Origin: Desulfobacterium sp.
GTDB taxonomy: Bacteria; Desulfobacterota; Desulfobacteria; Desulfobacterales; Desulfobacteraceae
DNA: 64,000 nucleotides
Assembly: GCA_030145245.1 (NCBI GenBank)
Contig: JAQYWC010000001.1
Location: forward strand, 62,001 to 126,000
Reading direction: 5' to 3'
Of the stretch, positions 18,186 through 26,795 are shown piece after piece; position 1 is the stretch's first letter; each line of letters starts with the position of its first letter. The position numbers and the translations under genes are program-made. Under the pieces are notes generated by a model. It had not been told where the DNA came from and did no database searches. It saw only the letters and a program-made list of their open reading frames with translations.

Positions 18186-18362
18186 ATGGAAAATACTGCT
18201 CCAGTGATGAGTCAATCCATAGCAGAATGGTTGGTCTAAGAGGTTTCCTTAAAAATTGATCGAGAAGCCGAAGCAATTGATGTTAACGCTCCCTTTTCAC
18301 GCATTGGTATAAAATCCATGGATCTGCCAGCCACCCTTGGACCGGAGAAAATAAACCCTTAG
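18186..18362 (+). pseudogene. Acyl carrier protein (phosphopantetheine-binding) remnant
   Basis: An ATG three bases after the NusG-like stop opens a frame that encodes SQSIAEWLV, then an in-frame TAA, then EVSLKIDREAEAID and PFSRIGIKSMDLPATLG. This is the pattern of an acyl-carrier domain: an amphipathic first helix, an ID...PF..LG stretch, and a serine in a G-x-x-S-M/L-D context where phosphopantetheine attaches. The nonsense codon in helix 1 and the short C-terminus make a working carrier unlikely. It is probably the trimmed start of a polyketide synthase or related gene. Confidence 0.6.
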
Positions 18363-18392
18363 ATAAAAAATAAGTAAAGGAGAGTAAATCTG

Positions 18393-20522
18393 ATGAATTC
18401 GTGTTTTAAATTTTGGATGCAATGGACCGGAGCGTTGGGTATTTCCCTGGTTATGTCGGCATCTGCGCTGGCTGAAACCCAGGAATATAAAATCGACACC
18501 CTGACTGTCACGGCCCAGAAACGAGAGGAAAATATCCAGGACGTGCCCATGTCCATGGAGGTGTTCTCCGGAGAGACGCTCGAGGGCTCAGGCATCACGG
18601 ACATGCAGGATCTGGTGCCCCTGGCATCCAATATTTTCATCAAGAGCAACAGTGCTGAAAACATTATCGTGATGCGGGGGGTCTCTTCCTTCAAAAGCGC
18701 AATCTATTCCCCGGCGGGCGTTTATATTGACGGCGTTCCCGCCGCCCTGGCCCACATGCACAACCCCGCCCTCTTCGATATTGAACGGGTGGAAATTCTC
18801 AAGGGCCCCCAAGGGACCCTCTACGGACGAAATACGGAGTCGGGCCTGATTAACCTCATAACCCGTCAGCCGGACGACACGGTCCAGGGAAAATTGTTTG
18901 CCGAGTACGGCATATATGATACCGCCCAGGACAACAGCCGGCTGTGGCGGGGGGGCGGATCGGTCAGCGGCCCCATCATAGAGGATACCCTGTTTCTCGG
19001 GCTCAGTTTTGTGGGGCTTGATTCCAACGGCTTTATGACCGACATCGTCACCGGTGACGACGAAGTCGCCGACAAGGAACATTTGAATGGCCGGAGCGTT
19101 CTCCGGTGGACCCCTTCGGACGCCACCGATGTTTCCCTCATAATGGGCGCGAACCGGGAATCCGACGGGTTCGGGGTGTACCGGCTGGCAACCGGTGCCA
19201 ATGCCCTTGGGCGGAACGAAATCCAAAGCGGAGACCCGGGCCTGGGAAAAGATGCCTCCGGCGATTATCAGACCCTGCGCGTCAAGCATCAGGGGCCGGG
19301 CTGGCAGCTGGTCTCGATCACCAGCCGTCAGGTGTATGATACGGATTTTACTTCGGATATGGATTTTAACGGCGGACCCATGTACGCGGATTTCGGGTAT
19401 GACGACGAGCAGTACAGCCAGGAGATCCGGCTCTCCTCGGACACCGAAGGCACCCTTACCTGGCTGGCCGGTATTTACGGGTATAAGGAAGAGGTCGGCA
19501 CGAAGCTCAAAGTCAAGGCGGATATGATGGGCAACACCATGGAATTCTGGAACCCGGTGGGGGACATCGATATGGAGGGCTATGCCTTTTTTGCCCAGGC
19601 CACCTGGAGCCCGGTCCCCCGGGTTCACCTGACCGCAGGACTTCGATACGATCACCAGGAGCTGGACGGCCGGGTGGTGAATACCAACACTTCCATGATG
19701 AAGGGCGCACTGCCGGGTATCCAGGTTTTTAAAGACAGCCTCTCCTATGACGAAGTGCTGCCCAAGGTGGCCGTTTCCGTGGATCTGACCGATGATATGA
19801 TCACTTACGTAAGCGTGGCCAAAGGGTATCAGATCGGCGGATTCAACTATTCCATGGTCATGTCCCCGGATACGTTTTCCTTTGATCCTGAATACACCTG
19901 GAACTACGAGGTCGGGGTCAAGAGCCAGTGGTTTGACCGGCGGCTCACGGTGAATGGCGCACTCTTCTACATCGACATCCGGGACAAACAGATAGATGTG
20001 AACAATCCCGACGCCAAGGACGTACCCATGGCGCCGGATATCAACAACGCCGGAGAGGCCCATACCTACGGCGCCGAACTTGATATCAACGCCCAGCCCA
20101 TGCGCGGCCTGGACCTCTTTGCCGGCCTGGGGCTGACCGAAACCAAAATTGACAACTGGATCGACCAGACCAAGACCGGCCAGGTTGACTATAAGGGCAA
20201 AAAGTTGGTCTACGCCCCGGATTATACTTATAACCTTGGTGCCCAGTACCGGCATCATACCGGGGTCTTTGCCCGGGCCGAACTCTCCGGGACAGGCAAG
20301 TTCTACGGTGATACGGCTAACACGGTCAGTCAGGACCCCTATGAGTTGGTAAATCTCCGGCTCGGGTATGAGGCCGAATCTTTTGATGTCGTCTTCTGGT
20401 GCAAGAATCTCCTGGATGAGGAGTATTTCACCGTGGTGGACAAAATTATGGCTACCGGCGATATGAATGTCGTGGAAGGCGATCCCCGGTTGATCGGGGT
20501 CACCCTGACCTACCGTTTCTAA
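18393..20522 (+). CDS. TonB-dependent outer-membrane receptor
   Basis: A signal peptide ending SASALAETQ is followed by a TonB-box-like IDTLTVTAQ. A plug domain covers about residues 50-155, with RVEILKGPQGTLYGRNTESG and LINLITRQP. The rest is a 22-strand-type barrel ending in the canonical TLTYRF with terminal Phe. AAAGGAG precedes the ATG. The family imports iron chelates, cobalamin or other large substrates with energy from TonB-ExbBD, and the ligand cannot be told here. It follows the antiterminator and acyl-carrier remnant and precedes a methyltransferase. Uptake of a siderophore-like or methylated natural product is one possibility. Length (709) is typical. Confidence 0.93.
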   Translation: MNSCFKFWMQWTGALGISLVMSASALAETQEYKIDTLTVTAQKREENIQDVPMSMEVFSGETLEGSGITDMQDLVPLASNIFIKSNSAENIIVMRGVSSFKSAIYSPAGVYIDGVPAALAHMHNPALFDIERVEILKGPQGTLYGRNTESGLINLITRQPDDTVQGKLFAEYGIYDTAQDNSRLWRGGGSVSGPIIEDTLFLGLSFVGLDSNGFMTDIVTGDDEVADKEHLNGRSVLRWTPSDATDVSLIMGANRESDGFGVYRLATGANALGRNEIQSGDPGLGKDASGDYQTLRVKHQGPGWQLVSITSRQVYDTDFTSDMDFNGGPMYADFGYDDEQYSQEIRLSSDTEGTLTWLAGIYGYKEEVGTKLKVKADMMGNTMEFWNPVGDIDMEGYAFFAQATWSPVPRVHLTAGLRYDHQELDGRVVNTNTSMMKGALPGIQVFKDSLSYDEVLPKVAVSVDLTDDMITYVSVAKGYQIGGFNYSMVMSPDTFSFDPEYTWNYEVGVKSQWFDRRLTVNGALFYIDIRDKQIDVNNPDAKDVPMAPDINNAGEAHTYGAELDINAQPMRGLDLFAGLGLTETKIDNWIDQTKTGQVDYKGKKLVYAPDYTYNLGAQYRHHTGVFARAELSGTGKFYGDTANTVSQDPYELVNLRLGYEAESFDVVFWCKNLLDEEYFTVVDKIMATGDMNVVEGDPRLIGVTLTYRF

Positions 20523-20740
20523 CTCTCCTGGGGCGTGGCCGGCCCCGGCAATGGCATTATCCTCTCCGTGGCTACAGGCGATATCCACAGATCCGGCTAA
20601 AACCGCCCGGCTGTTTTGTTTTCCTTTCGCCGCTGGCACAGGACTATTCCGCCCCTTTGATTCCAAGCCCATTCAACAGGAGACCGGTCATGGTGCGTCC
20701 GTCACCCATCTGCCCGGGTCCACATATTAAGGAGAAAACA

Positions 20741-21757
20741 ATGAAACCGTTCCCGAATACGAAACACCCTTTCAGTCGGCTTTTTGAAATGAACCAGGGC
20801 ATATTTTATTCCAAGTTGCTCCACGAGGCCATCACGCTTGGTGTCTTTAACCATCTGGAGCAGGAGACCCTCTCCTCAGAGGTGGCAGGTAAGCTCCAAA
20901 CCCATCCCGGCAACACCGGATATTTCCTGGACGGGCTGGTCACCATCGGCCTTGTGGAAAAAAAAGAAGGGAAATATCAAAATGCCGGTATCAGCCGGGA
21001 ATATCTGGTGAAAGGTTCCGAAACATACCTGGGAGACTATATTCTCTGCCATAACCAATGGAACACCCCCCTCCTTGAAAACATGGGGCAGGTCCTCCGG
21101 GACGGTCCGCCGAACCGGGAAAAAGAGGCGGATGACGAAGAAATCTGGGCCCGGGGTGCATCCGCCATGGCCAATTACCAGAGGGCCTGCTCCGGTCCGG
21201 TCCTTTCCGGAATTATTTCGGATCTGCCGGAATCTTTCTCTTTCCGGCGCATGCTGGACCTGGGTGGTGGCCCCGGCCTCAATACCCTGGCGATCCTATC
21301 GTCCCACCCCGGACTGCATGGGACTCTTTTTGACCGTCCCGCCGTGGTGGGGGTGGCCCTGGAGTATATTCAGGAATACAAGATGGAAGAAAGACTGGAG
21401 GTCATGGAAGGGGATTTTCGAACCGATCCCCTGGGGGACGGCTATGACCTGGTGCTGGCCAGTGCCTGCCTGAATTTTGTAAAGGAGGAAATGGTGCCCA
21501 TGGTGGAAAAAATCCATCACGCCCTCAATCCCGGCGGGGTCTTTGTCAGTCTCCATGACGGTCTTACCCATGGGCGGACCCGGCCGGAACCCATAGCGCT
21601 CAGCTGGCTGCCCGTGTCCATGATGTGGCAGGACCTCGGCCTTGACCGGGGCGTCATTGCAGGAGCCATGGTTAAAGCAGGTTTCAAGACGGTCTCTTCG
21701 GGGGCTGTCTCCTATTGCCCGGGGACCATGGACCTGGATATCGGCCGTAAGGAATAA
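20741..21757 (+). CDS. SAM-dependent O-methyltransferase (acetylserotonin/hydroxyneurosporene type)
   Basis: The start at 20741 has AAGGAG six bases upstream. A winged-helix dimerisation domain (about residues 15-90, LHEAITLGVFNHL) precedes a Rossmann methyltransferase domain with the SAM loop MLDLGGGPGLNTLAIL near 170 and NPGGVFVSLHDG near 260. This is the small-molecule O/C-methyltransferase family found in natural-product and pigment pathways. The acceptor is unknown. A gap of about 220 bases separates it from the TonB receptor, so they may share a transcript or not. An intact tail and normal length suggest that it is functional even though the upstream acyl-carrier gene is not. Confidence 0.85.
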   Translation: MKPFPNTKHPFSRLFEMNQGIFYSKLLHEAITLGVFNHLEQETLSSEVAGKLQTHPGNTGYFLDGLVTIGLVEKKEGKYQNAGISREYLVKGSETYLGDYILCHNQWNTPLLENMGQVLRDGPPNREKEADDEEIWARGASAMANYQRACSGPVLSGIISDLPESFSFRRMLDLGGGPGLNTLAILSSHPGLHGTLFDRPAVVGVALEYIQEYKMEERLEVMEGDFRTDPLGDGYDLVLASACLNFVKEEMVPMVEKIHHALNPGGVFVSLHDGLTHGRTRPEPIALSWLPVSMMWQDLGLDRGVIAGAMVKAGFKTVSSGAVSYCPGTMDLDIGRKE

Positions 21758-22015
21758 GTCCCAGGGAAATAGTCGTTTTGCTGCAGTTACGATTATTCAA
21801 ATATGACAATTCACAATCTTGCGGTCTTTGCATACTCAAATTCCGGCGATTTTGGGGGCGATGTGGAACATGCCCGCAGGATCAAGGATTCCCATGAAAG
21901 TGATCATATGTTCGGAAAAGATAAAAACTTTGTCACGCTGTTGCCGGACGGTGCGGAACGATATTTCAGCACGGGCCTGTTCAGGAAACACTGACAGCCA
22001 ATTATTAAAAAGATT
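21758..22015. other. Intergenic stretch with a possible small ORF
   Basis: A 63-codon frame (21803-21994, + strand, beginning MTIHNLAVFAYSNSGDFGGD) fills much of this gap and ends shortly before the terminator. It lacks a ribosome site and I do not recognise it. It may be the tail of a deleted gene. Confidence 0.25.
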
Positions 22016-22016
22016 T

Positions 22017-22054
22017 AAAAAGAGCCTCTGTCTGACAGGGGCTCTTTTTTTTTG
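22017..22054 (+). terminator. Rho-independent terminator
   Basis: AAAGAGCC and GGCTCTTT form the outer stem, CTGTC/GACAG the inner stem, and a T run follows. It closes the methyltransferase transcription unit just before the repeat cluster. Confidence 0.85.
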
Positions 22055-22060
22055 TCAAAA

Positions 22061-22430
22061 CGGGGTCAGGCTTAGCTTATTGTGATTTCTATCTGTGACT
22101 TTAAAGAATAACAGCAATAAGCTAAGCCTGACCCCATGTACAAGCGGTAACAAGCTAAGCCTGACCCCATGTGCTGTCAAAAAGAGCTTAACCTGGGGAC
22201 AAAAATCATGTATGTTGCACTGATTTGTTTTATAAAACGGGGTCATAACTCGGAGTCAGGCTTAGCGTATTGTGCCTTTTATGTTAAACGGGGTCAGGCT
22301 TAGCTTATTGTGTCATTTATGTAGAACGGGGTCAGGCTTAGTTTATTGTGTCATTTTTCTATATTCAAGAATAACGGCAATAAGCTAAGCCTGACCCCAT
22401 AGTTACGACAATAAGCTAAGCCTGACCCCA
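22061..22430. repeat. Cluster of eight short inverted repeats (GGGGTCAGGCTTAGCTTATT family)
   Basis: Four copies read forward (22061-22084, 22251-22274, 22289-22312, 22327-22350) and four read as the reverse complement (22115-22136, 22151-22169, 22378-22399, 22409-22430). Facing copies bracket similar spacers ending AATAACNGCAATA, so 22061-22136 and 22327-22399 are two versions of one hairpin-forming element of about 75 bases. One copy carries a TTA/TCA-type change and another an extra insertion. The core also occurs at 9738-9766. The arrangement resembles REP/BIME or a miniature element mobilised by a REP-associated transposase. No transposase lies in the window. The cluster ends 18 bases before the tcdA start. 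Confidence 0.85.
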
Positions 22431-22448
22431 TATTTTGGATCGTAGGGA

Positions 22449-23219
22449 ATGGGATTTAACAGGGAAAAATTTAAACGCACCGAACTGCTTCTTGGGGAAG
22501 CGGCCATGGAGCGTCTTGAGAATGCGTGTGTTACGGTAATCGGGCTTGGGGCCGTGGGGTCCCATGCCATCGAGGCCCTGGCAAGGAGCGGGGTCGGAAC
22601 CCTCAGGATTGTGGATTTCGACGAGATCGGTGAGAGCAACTTCAACCGCCAGCTTCTGGCCGTCGAGCCCAACCTCGGCCGGCTTAAGACCGATGCTGCC
22701 GAAGAGCGGCTCCGGCAGATCAACCCGGATATGAAGGTGGAAATTTTTAACACGCTCTGCCACAAGGACACCTTTGATGAGGTGTTTAAAGAGCGGACCG
22801 ATGTGGTGGTGGATGCCATTGACAGCCTCAACCCCAAGGTCAACGTGCTCTTTGAGCTGGTACGGCATAATATTGATGTGGTCTCCTGCATGGGGGCTGC
22901 AAGGAAAATAGATCCCACAAAGATCACCACCGGGGATCTTTCCGATACCCTTTATTGTCCCCTGGCACGGTCGGTGCGAAAACGGTTGCGGCGCATGGGG
23001 GTGGATGAAGGCGTTCATTGTGTCTACTCAACTGAGGTGGTTGCAAAAGATACGGTTTCCGACACCATGGAACCCAACTATTTTGACGCGGGCAGGCTCA
23101 GAAATCCCATGGGAAGCCTCTCCATGATCAGCGGAATCTTCGGATATGTGGCAGCCCTTGAAGCATTGAAACGGGTGGTGGACTCTCCGGTTTTTAATTG
23201 TAGCTCCTCGCAAGTGTAA
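22449..23219 (+). CDS. tcdA: tRNA threonylcarbamoyladenosine dehydratase
   Basis: A ThiF/E1-like enzyme that uses ATP to cyclise N6-threonylcarbamoyladenosine at tRNA position 37. Visible motifs are the nucleotide-binding GLGAVGSHAIEALARSGVG (about residues 33-51), the acidic VDFDEIGESNFNRQ (about 56-69), VVVDAIDSLNPKV, and a downstream SCMGAARKIDPTKI segment. The 256-residue length matches E. coli TcdA/CsdL. The start lies 18 bases after the repeat cluster, so expression may depend on, or be affected by, that hairpin region. cmoA and cmoB follow closely, making a tRNA-modification operon. Confidence 0.93.
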   Translation: MGFNREKFKRTELLLGEAAMERLENACVTVIGLGAVGSHAIEALARSGVGTLRIVDFDEIGESNFNRQLLAVEPNLGRLKTDAAEERLRQINPDMKVEIFNTLCHKDTFDEVFKERTDVVVDAIDSLNPKVNVLFELVRHNIDVVSCMGAARKIDPTKITTGDLSDTLYCPLARSVRKRLRRMGVDEGVHCVYSTEVVAKDTVSDTMEPNYFDAGRLRNPMGSLSMISGIFGYVAALEALKRVVDSPVFNCSSSQV

Positions 23220-23250
23220 ACGTCTATAGATGCTTAAATTTACAGGAAAA

Positions 23251-23976
23251 ATGGAAAAAGACAAAATATTTGCAGCAAAACGAGAAACTGTGTCGGCCTT
23301 TGAGTTCAATGAAGCCGTGGCATCCGTGTTCAGTGACATGCTGGAACGCTCGGTTCCCAACTATGTGGAGAGCATCAGCCGTCAGGCCCAGCTTGCCGTG
23401 GATTTTTACCAGGAGAACACCCGGATCTACGATCTTGGTTGCTCCCACGGAAACCTTGGCATCCTCATGGGCAAGGCCTTTGGCGACCAAAACTTCTCCA
23501 TGGTGGGTGTGGACAGCTCAAGACCCATGATCGACAAGTATGAAAAGCGGCTCCAGGGCGAGTCCTTTCAGGAGAAGGTCTCACTTGTGTGCGACCGGGC
23601 CGAGAAGGTCGCCATGTCCAATGCGTCGGTGGTGGTGGTGAACCTTACCCTTCAGTTCCTTGATACCGATCTGAGGGATGCCCTTGTGGCTGACGTCTAC
23701 AATGCCCTGGTGCCCGGTGGAATCCTGCTGCTCACGGAAAAGGTGGTGAGTGTCCATGACAGGGTTTCAGAACTTCAGCTGGACTATTACAAGCGGTTTA
23801 AGCGGGAGAACGGCTATTCAGAGCTTGAGATCAGCCAGAAGCGGGAAGCCCTGGAGGATGTGCTGGTGCCCGAGACCCTTGAGGCCCACCAGGACAGGCT
23901 TAAAAAGGGCGGTTTCAAGACCATGGATGTTTGGCTCAAGTGGTTTAATTTTGCTTCAATGATCGCTGTTAAATAG
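23251..23976 (+). CDS. cmoA: Carboxy-S-adenosyl-L-methionine synthase
   Basis: CmoA converts SAM and prephenate to carboxy-SAM, the donor for wobble-uridine modification. The methyltransferase fold shows IYDLGCSHGNLGILMGKAFG (SAM loop near residue 65), VGVDSSRPMIDKYEKR, and NLTLQFLD near 135. The C-terminal KRENGYSELEISQKREAL helix matches the family. The ATG at 23251 has AGGA upstream and is preferred over an ATG seven codons earlier. It lies 31 bases after tcdA and 8 bases before cmoB. Confidence 0.94.
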   Translation: MEKDKIFAAKRETVSAFEFNEAVASVFSDMLERSVPNYVESISRQAQLAVDFYQENTRIYDLGCSHGNLGILMGKAFGDQNFSMVGVDSSRPMIDKYEKRLQGESFQEKVSLVCDRAEKVAMSNASVVVVNLTLQFLDTDLRDALVADVYNALVPGGILLLTEKVVSVHDRVSELQLDYYKRFKRENGYSELEISQKREALEDVLVPETLEAHQDRLKKGGFKTMDVWLKWFNFASMIAVK

Positions 23977-23984
23977 GAAGAGTT

Positions 23985-24962
23985 GTGGAGAAAATCGATC
24001 TTTTTAAAGGATACCAGCGCCTGGAAAACGAGTATGAGCTTTCAGGCATCAATGACTTGCTCGCCGGGCTTGCCCCTGTTTTTGAAAATCCCAAGGGAAA
24101 CACCCTGAAATATACAAAGGCCATGGAAGCGCTTCCAAAGGCTGTTGCTTCAGCCATTGACCTTGACCGGGACATTCTCAGGATCGGCGTTGAATCCGAT
24201 CTCACGGCAGACGGGCAGGAGCAGCTGCGCCAGGCCCTGTTCCAGCTCTGCCCCTGGCGAAAGGGACCCTTTGATCTCTTTGGCATCGACCTTGATACCG
24301 AGTGGCAGTCCTACATCAAGTGGAACCGGTTTGCCGGCAAGATCAGCTCGTTGACGAACCGGCGGGTGCTGGACATCGGCTCCAGCAACGGTTACTACAT
24401 GTTCAGGATGGCGGCCCAGCAGCCGAAAATGGTGGTCGGCCTCGAGCCCCAGCACAGTTTTTATTACCAGTTCCATGCCCTGCAGCACTATATCGGGTTG
24501 GGCAACCTCTTCTCCCTTCCCATCCCCTTTGACGCCATGCCCGTCACCCGGGCCGGATTTGATACGGTCTTCTGCATGGGCGTGCTCTATCACAGGCGAT
24601 CTCCCCTGGACATGCTCAAGGGGATCCATGACTGCATGGCAAAGGGAGGGGAACTGGTGCTGGAGAATCTGGTCATTGACAGCCATGACGATCTCTGCCT
24701 TTTCCCCGAAGACAGGTATGCCAAGATGCGGAACGTGTTTTTTCTGCCAAGCCTTAAGGCCATGGAGTCCTGGCTGAAACGGACGGGGTTTGCAGATGTC
24801 CAATGCATCGACATCTCTTCAACAACCCTGGAGGAGCAGAGAAAGACCCCCTGGATCCAGACGGAATCTTTGGATGATTTTCTTGATCCCGATGACAGTA
24901 CAAGGACCGTGGAGGGCTATCCAGCCCCGGTCAGGGCTGTGTTTGTTGCCAAGGCGGTCTGA
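23985..24962 (+). CDS. cmoB: tRNA U34 carboxymethyltransferase
   Basis: CmoB moves the carboxymethyl group from carboxy-SAM to 5-hydroxyuridine at tRNA position 34, giving cmo5U and widening wobble decoding. An N-terminal region (about residues 1-110, with CPWRKGPFDLFGI) leads to WNRFAGKISSLTNRRVLDIG and SNGYYMFRMA (SAM site, about 130-150). GLEPQHSFYYQFHALQHY and FCMGVLYHRRSPLDML follow, all hallmarks of CmoB. The start is GTG with AGGAAG upstream. The 325-residue length agrees with E. coli CmoB (323). A convergent terminator follows. Confidence 0.95.
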   Translation: MEKIDLFKGYQRLENEYELSGINDLLAGLAPVFENPKGNTLKYTKAMEALPKAVASAIDLDRDILRIGVESDLTADGQEQLRQALFQLCPWRKGPFDLFGIDLDTEWQSYIKWNRFAGKISSLTNRRVLDIGSSNGYYMFRMAAQQPKMVVGLEPQHSFYYQFHALQHYIGLGNLFSLPIPFDAMPVTRAGFDTVFCMGVLYHRRSPLDMLKGIHDCMAKGGELVLENLVIDSHDDLCLFPEDRYAKMRNVFFLPSLKAMESWLKRTGFADVQCIDISSTTLEEQRKTPWIQTESLDDFLDPDDSTRTVEGYPAPVRAVFVAKAV

Positions 24963-24999
24963 CAGGTTTTAACCTGGACAAGACAGAACTAAAAAAAAT

Positions 25000-25028
25000 G
25001 ATTGTCGTGTCAAAATAACACGACAATC
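25000..25028 (-). terminator. Terminator for the MBL hydrolase gene
   Basis: A perfect 11-base inverted repeat (GATTGTCGTGT / ACACGACAATC) has a 7-base loop. On the minus strand it is followed by a run of eight T. It probably ends both converging units. Confidence 0.85.
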
Positions 25029-25040
25029 AGAGCTGCGAAG

Positions 25041-25892
25041 CTAAAACGTGACGCTCCAGCTTGCATTGGCAAAGGCGAATCTCTCCTTGAACCTGTTGTA
25101 GCAGATGGCCGCAGCTTCGTTGCCGGTGCAGTGGGACACGGCAATAAGATCCACCTGGAACTGGTCAAAGGCGTCCATGGTGCGGTCAAGCTGCTCGCCC
25201 AGGTCCGTGAAACCCAGGTGGGTGCCGCCGATGACGGCATGGAACCGGTCGTGGCCGCTCTGTTTCCGGAAATGGTTCATCACGTTGACAATGCCTGCGT
25301 GGGCGCATCCCGAGATGATCACCGGGCCTTTTGCCGTCTCGATGAGCAGGGAGGCGTCGTCCAGCACGGGATCCACCTTGAATTCATCCCCTTCCTTGAC
25401 CAGGAGCTCATTGTCCGGGTGCTCAAAATCAGTGATCCTTGGCACCTGGCCTGAAAAGAAGATTCCGGGCGCGATCTCCCTGTATTCGGTCTCAAACATG
25501 AAGCGCGCCCCAAGGCCGGATTCAAGAAACGCCTGTCGGTACTTGATGCCGATGAAGAACCGGTGTTTGCCCCGGGGGGTATCGATCTCGGCATACTTTT
25601 CGTCAAACACACGGGGGTGGGCAATGACCTTGACGCCCCTGGGGGGGGAGAGTACCTGGGGCAGTCCCGCTGTGTGATCAAAGTGGCCGTGGCTCAACAC
25701 AATGGTGTTGATCTCGGTCAGATCGATGCCCAGGGCATCGGCATTGGGCTTCAGGGTCATGCCCTGGCCCGTGTCCAGCAGGATCTTTGTGTCTCCCTTT
25801 TCGATGAGGGCTGCAAATCCGTGCTCCCCTGTGATTCCCCTTACCCCGGCTGCCGTGTTTTCGCAAAGAATCGTGATTCGTGTCTGGTCCAT
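25041..25892 (-). CDS. Metallo-beta-lactamase-fold hydrolase
   Basis: The family's metal-binding motif appears as SHGHFDHTAGLP (about residues 66-77), with further ligands suggested by SGCAHAGIVNV (about 194) and AVSHCTGNEAA near the C-terminus. The protein is close in layout to the archaeal/bacterial MBL proteins annotated as dihydropterin aminobenzene phosphate synthase-like, but that activity is not proven by sequence. It is cytoplasmic, with no signal peptide. GAGGAG lies upstream of the ATG. It is the last gene before the convergent terminator and sits downstream of the histidine-phosphatase gene on the same strand, separated by a hairpin. Confidence 0.85.
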   Translation of the reverse strand: MDQTRITILCENTAAGVRGITGEHGFAALIEKGDTKILLDTGQGMTLKPNADALGIDLTEINTIVLSHGHFDHTAGLPQVLSPPRGVKVIAHPRVFDEKYAEIDTPRGKHRFFIGIKYRQAFLESGLGARFMFETEYREIAPGIFFSGQVPRITDFEHPDNELLVKEGDEFKVDPVLDDASLLIETAKGPVIISGCAHAGIVNVMNHFRKQSGHDRFHAVIGGTHLGFTDLGEQLDRTMDAFDQFQVDLIAVSHCTGNEAAAICYNRFKERFAFANASWSVTF

Positions 25893-25917
25893 GTTCTCGC
25901 TCCTCGCATATGAGTTT

Positions 25918-25951
25918 AGCCTGTTTTATATTACAGCAGGTAAAACAGGCT
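25918..25951. other. Hairpin between the histidine phosphatase and MBL genes
   Basis: AGCCTGTTTTA and TAAAACAGGCT form a perfect 11-base inverted repeat with a 12-base loop. No clear T run follows on the minus strand, so it may be a partial terminator, an mRNA-processing structure or an operator for the hydrolase. Confidence 0.5.
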
Positions 25952-25985
25952 TCAATTAGAGTGCCGATACCTATAGTACCGTTGG

Positions 25986-26669
25986 TTAGATCTCCCTGGG
26001 GTCTCGCTGGTGGTTCATGATGAAGCTCTTTCCCCCCTGTTCAAACACCACAACGCTTTCAAGGAACTCGACCCTGCCGTGCTCCTCAAAGGGAAGATCG
26101 AGCTTATGCTCTCTCAGGGGATAGAGGTTCCAGTCGTGGGAGACACACAGGGCGATCTGACCGGGTTTGAGCTGGTCAAGCCTGTCCGTTAGAAATCCCG
26201 TGAGCACATCAGCGGTCTCTTCCGAGTCCTGCATCATCTCCCGGGAGAGCTCCTTGTTGAACCAGGCGCGCAAAAAGGTGTCGTTGCCCATCTGGTCAAA
26301 GGCGGTAAAGGCCTTGTTCATGTCGTTTATATAGAAGGGAGCAAGTTCCAGGGAAAGGGTGTTGTGGCCGTTGAACTTGCAGTGCTTTTTTGTGTATCCC
26401 TTGTCCATGAGATAGGCGGTCTCGATGCAGCGTCCAAAGTGGCTGGAGAAAAAGAGGGGGCAGGGATCCATGGGAAGGGTTGCTCCGAATTCCATGGCAA
26501 ATGCCTTGCCGATTTCAGTGAGCCCCATGAACGGCTCCATCTGGACTGTGTCGTGATAATGCCGGGCCGAGTGGCGCATGATCACGGAGATCTTTTCAAC
26601 CCCCTTGTTGAGAAGATCGTTGATCATGCTTAAAGTCTCTTTGCTTCGTGTTACAGGTTGGTCGGTCAT
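25986..26669 (-). CDS. Histidine-phosphatase superfamily protein
   Basis: The N-terminal catalytic signature appears as VIMRHSARH (RHS in place of the commoner RHG). A second arginine lies in SSHFGRCIETAYLM and a second histidine in LCVSHDWNLYPLREH, so all four core residues of the phosphoglycerate-mutase-like fold seem present. The ATG at 26669 has AAGGAG nine bases upstream and is preferred over one nine codons earlier. The substrate is unknown. The protein is intracellular, about 227 residues. It is divergent from the arginase gene, with about 125 bases between them. Confidence 0.8.
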   Translation of the reverse strand: MTDQPVTRSKETLSMINDLLNKGVEKISVIMRHSARHYHDTVQMEPFMGLTEIGKAFAMEFGATLPMDPCPLFFSSHFGRCIETAYLMDKGYTKKHCKFNGHNTLSLELAPFYINDMNKAFTAFDQMGNDTFLRAWFNKELSREMMQDSEETADVLTGFLTDRLDQLKPGQIALCVSHDWNLYPLREHKLDLPFEEHGRVEFLESVVVFEQGGKSFIMNHQRDPREI

Positions 26670-26795
26670 TCTGGTAAACTCCTTATATTTCACCAATTTT
26701 GTTTTTTATTGAACTCGCTTCATACTGTATGGTATAGGGGCTGTCAACACTCAATCATAAATCCGGTTTTATGACAACATATAAAGGGGCTGGGG

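Noticed and set aside
18588-20672. A 694-codon open frame on the minus strand opposite the TonB receptor gene
   Set aside because: The + strand encodes an unmistakable TonB-dependent receptor with signal peptide, plug and terminal Phe. The antisense frame is rich in His/Gly/Pro with no motif or ribosome site, as expected from a GC-rich shadow.
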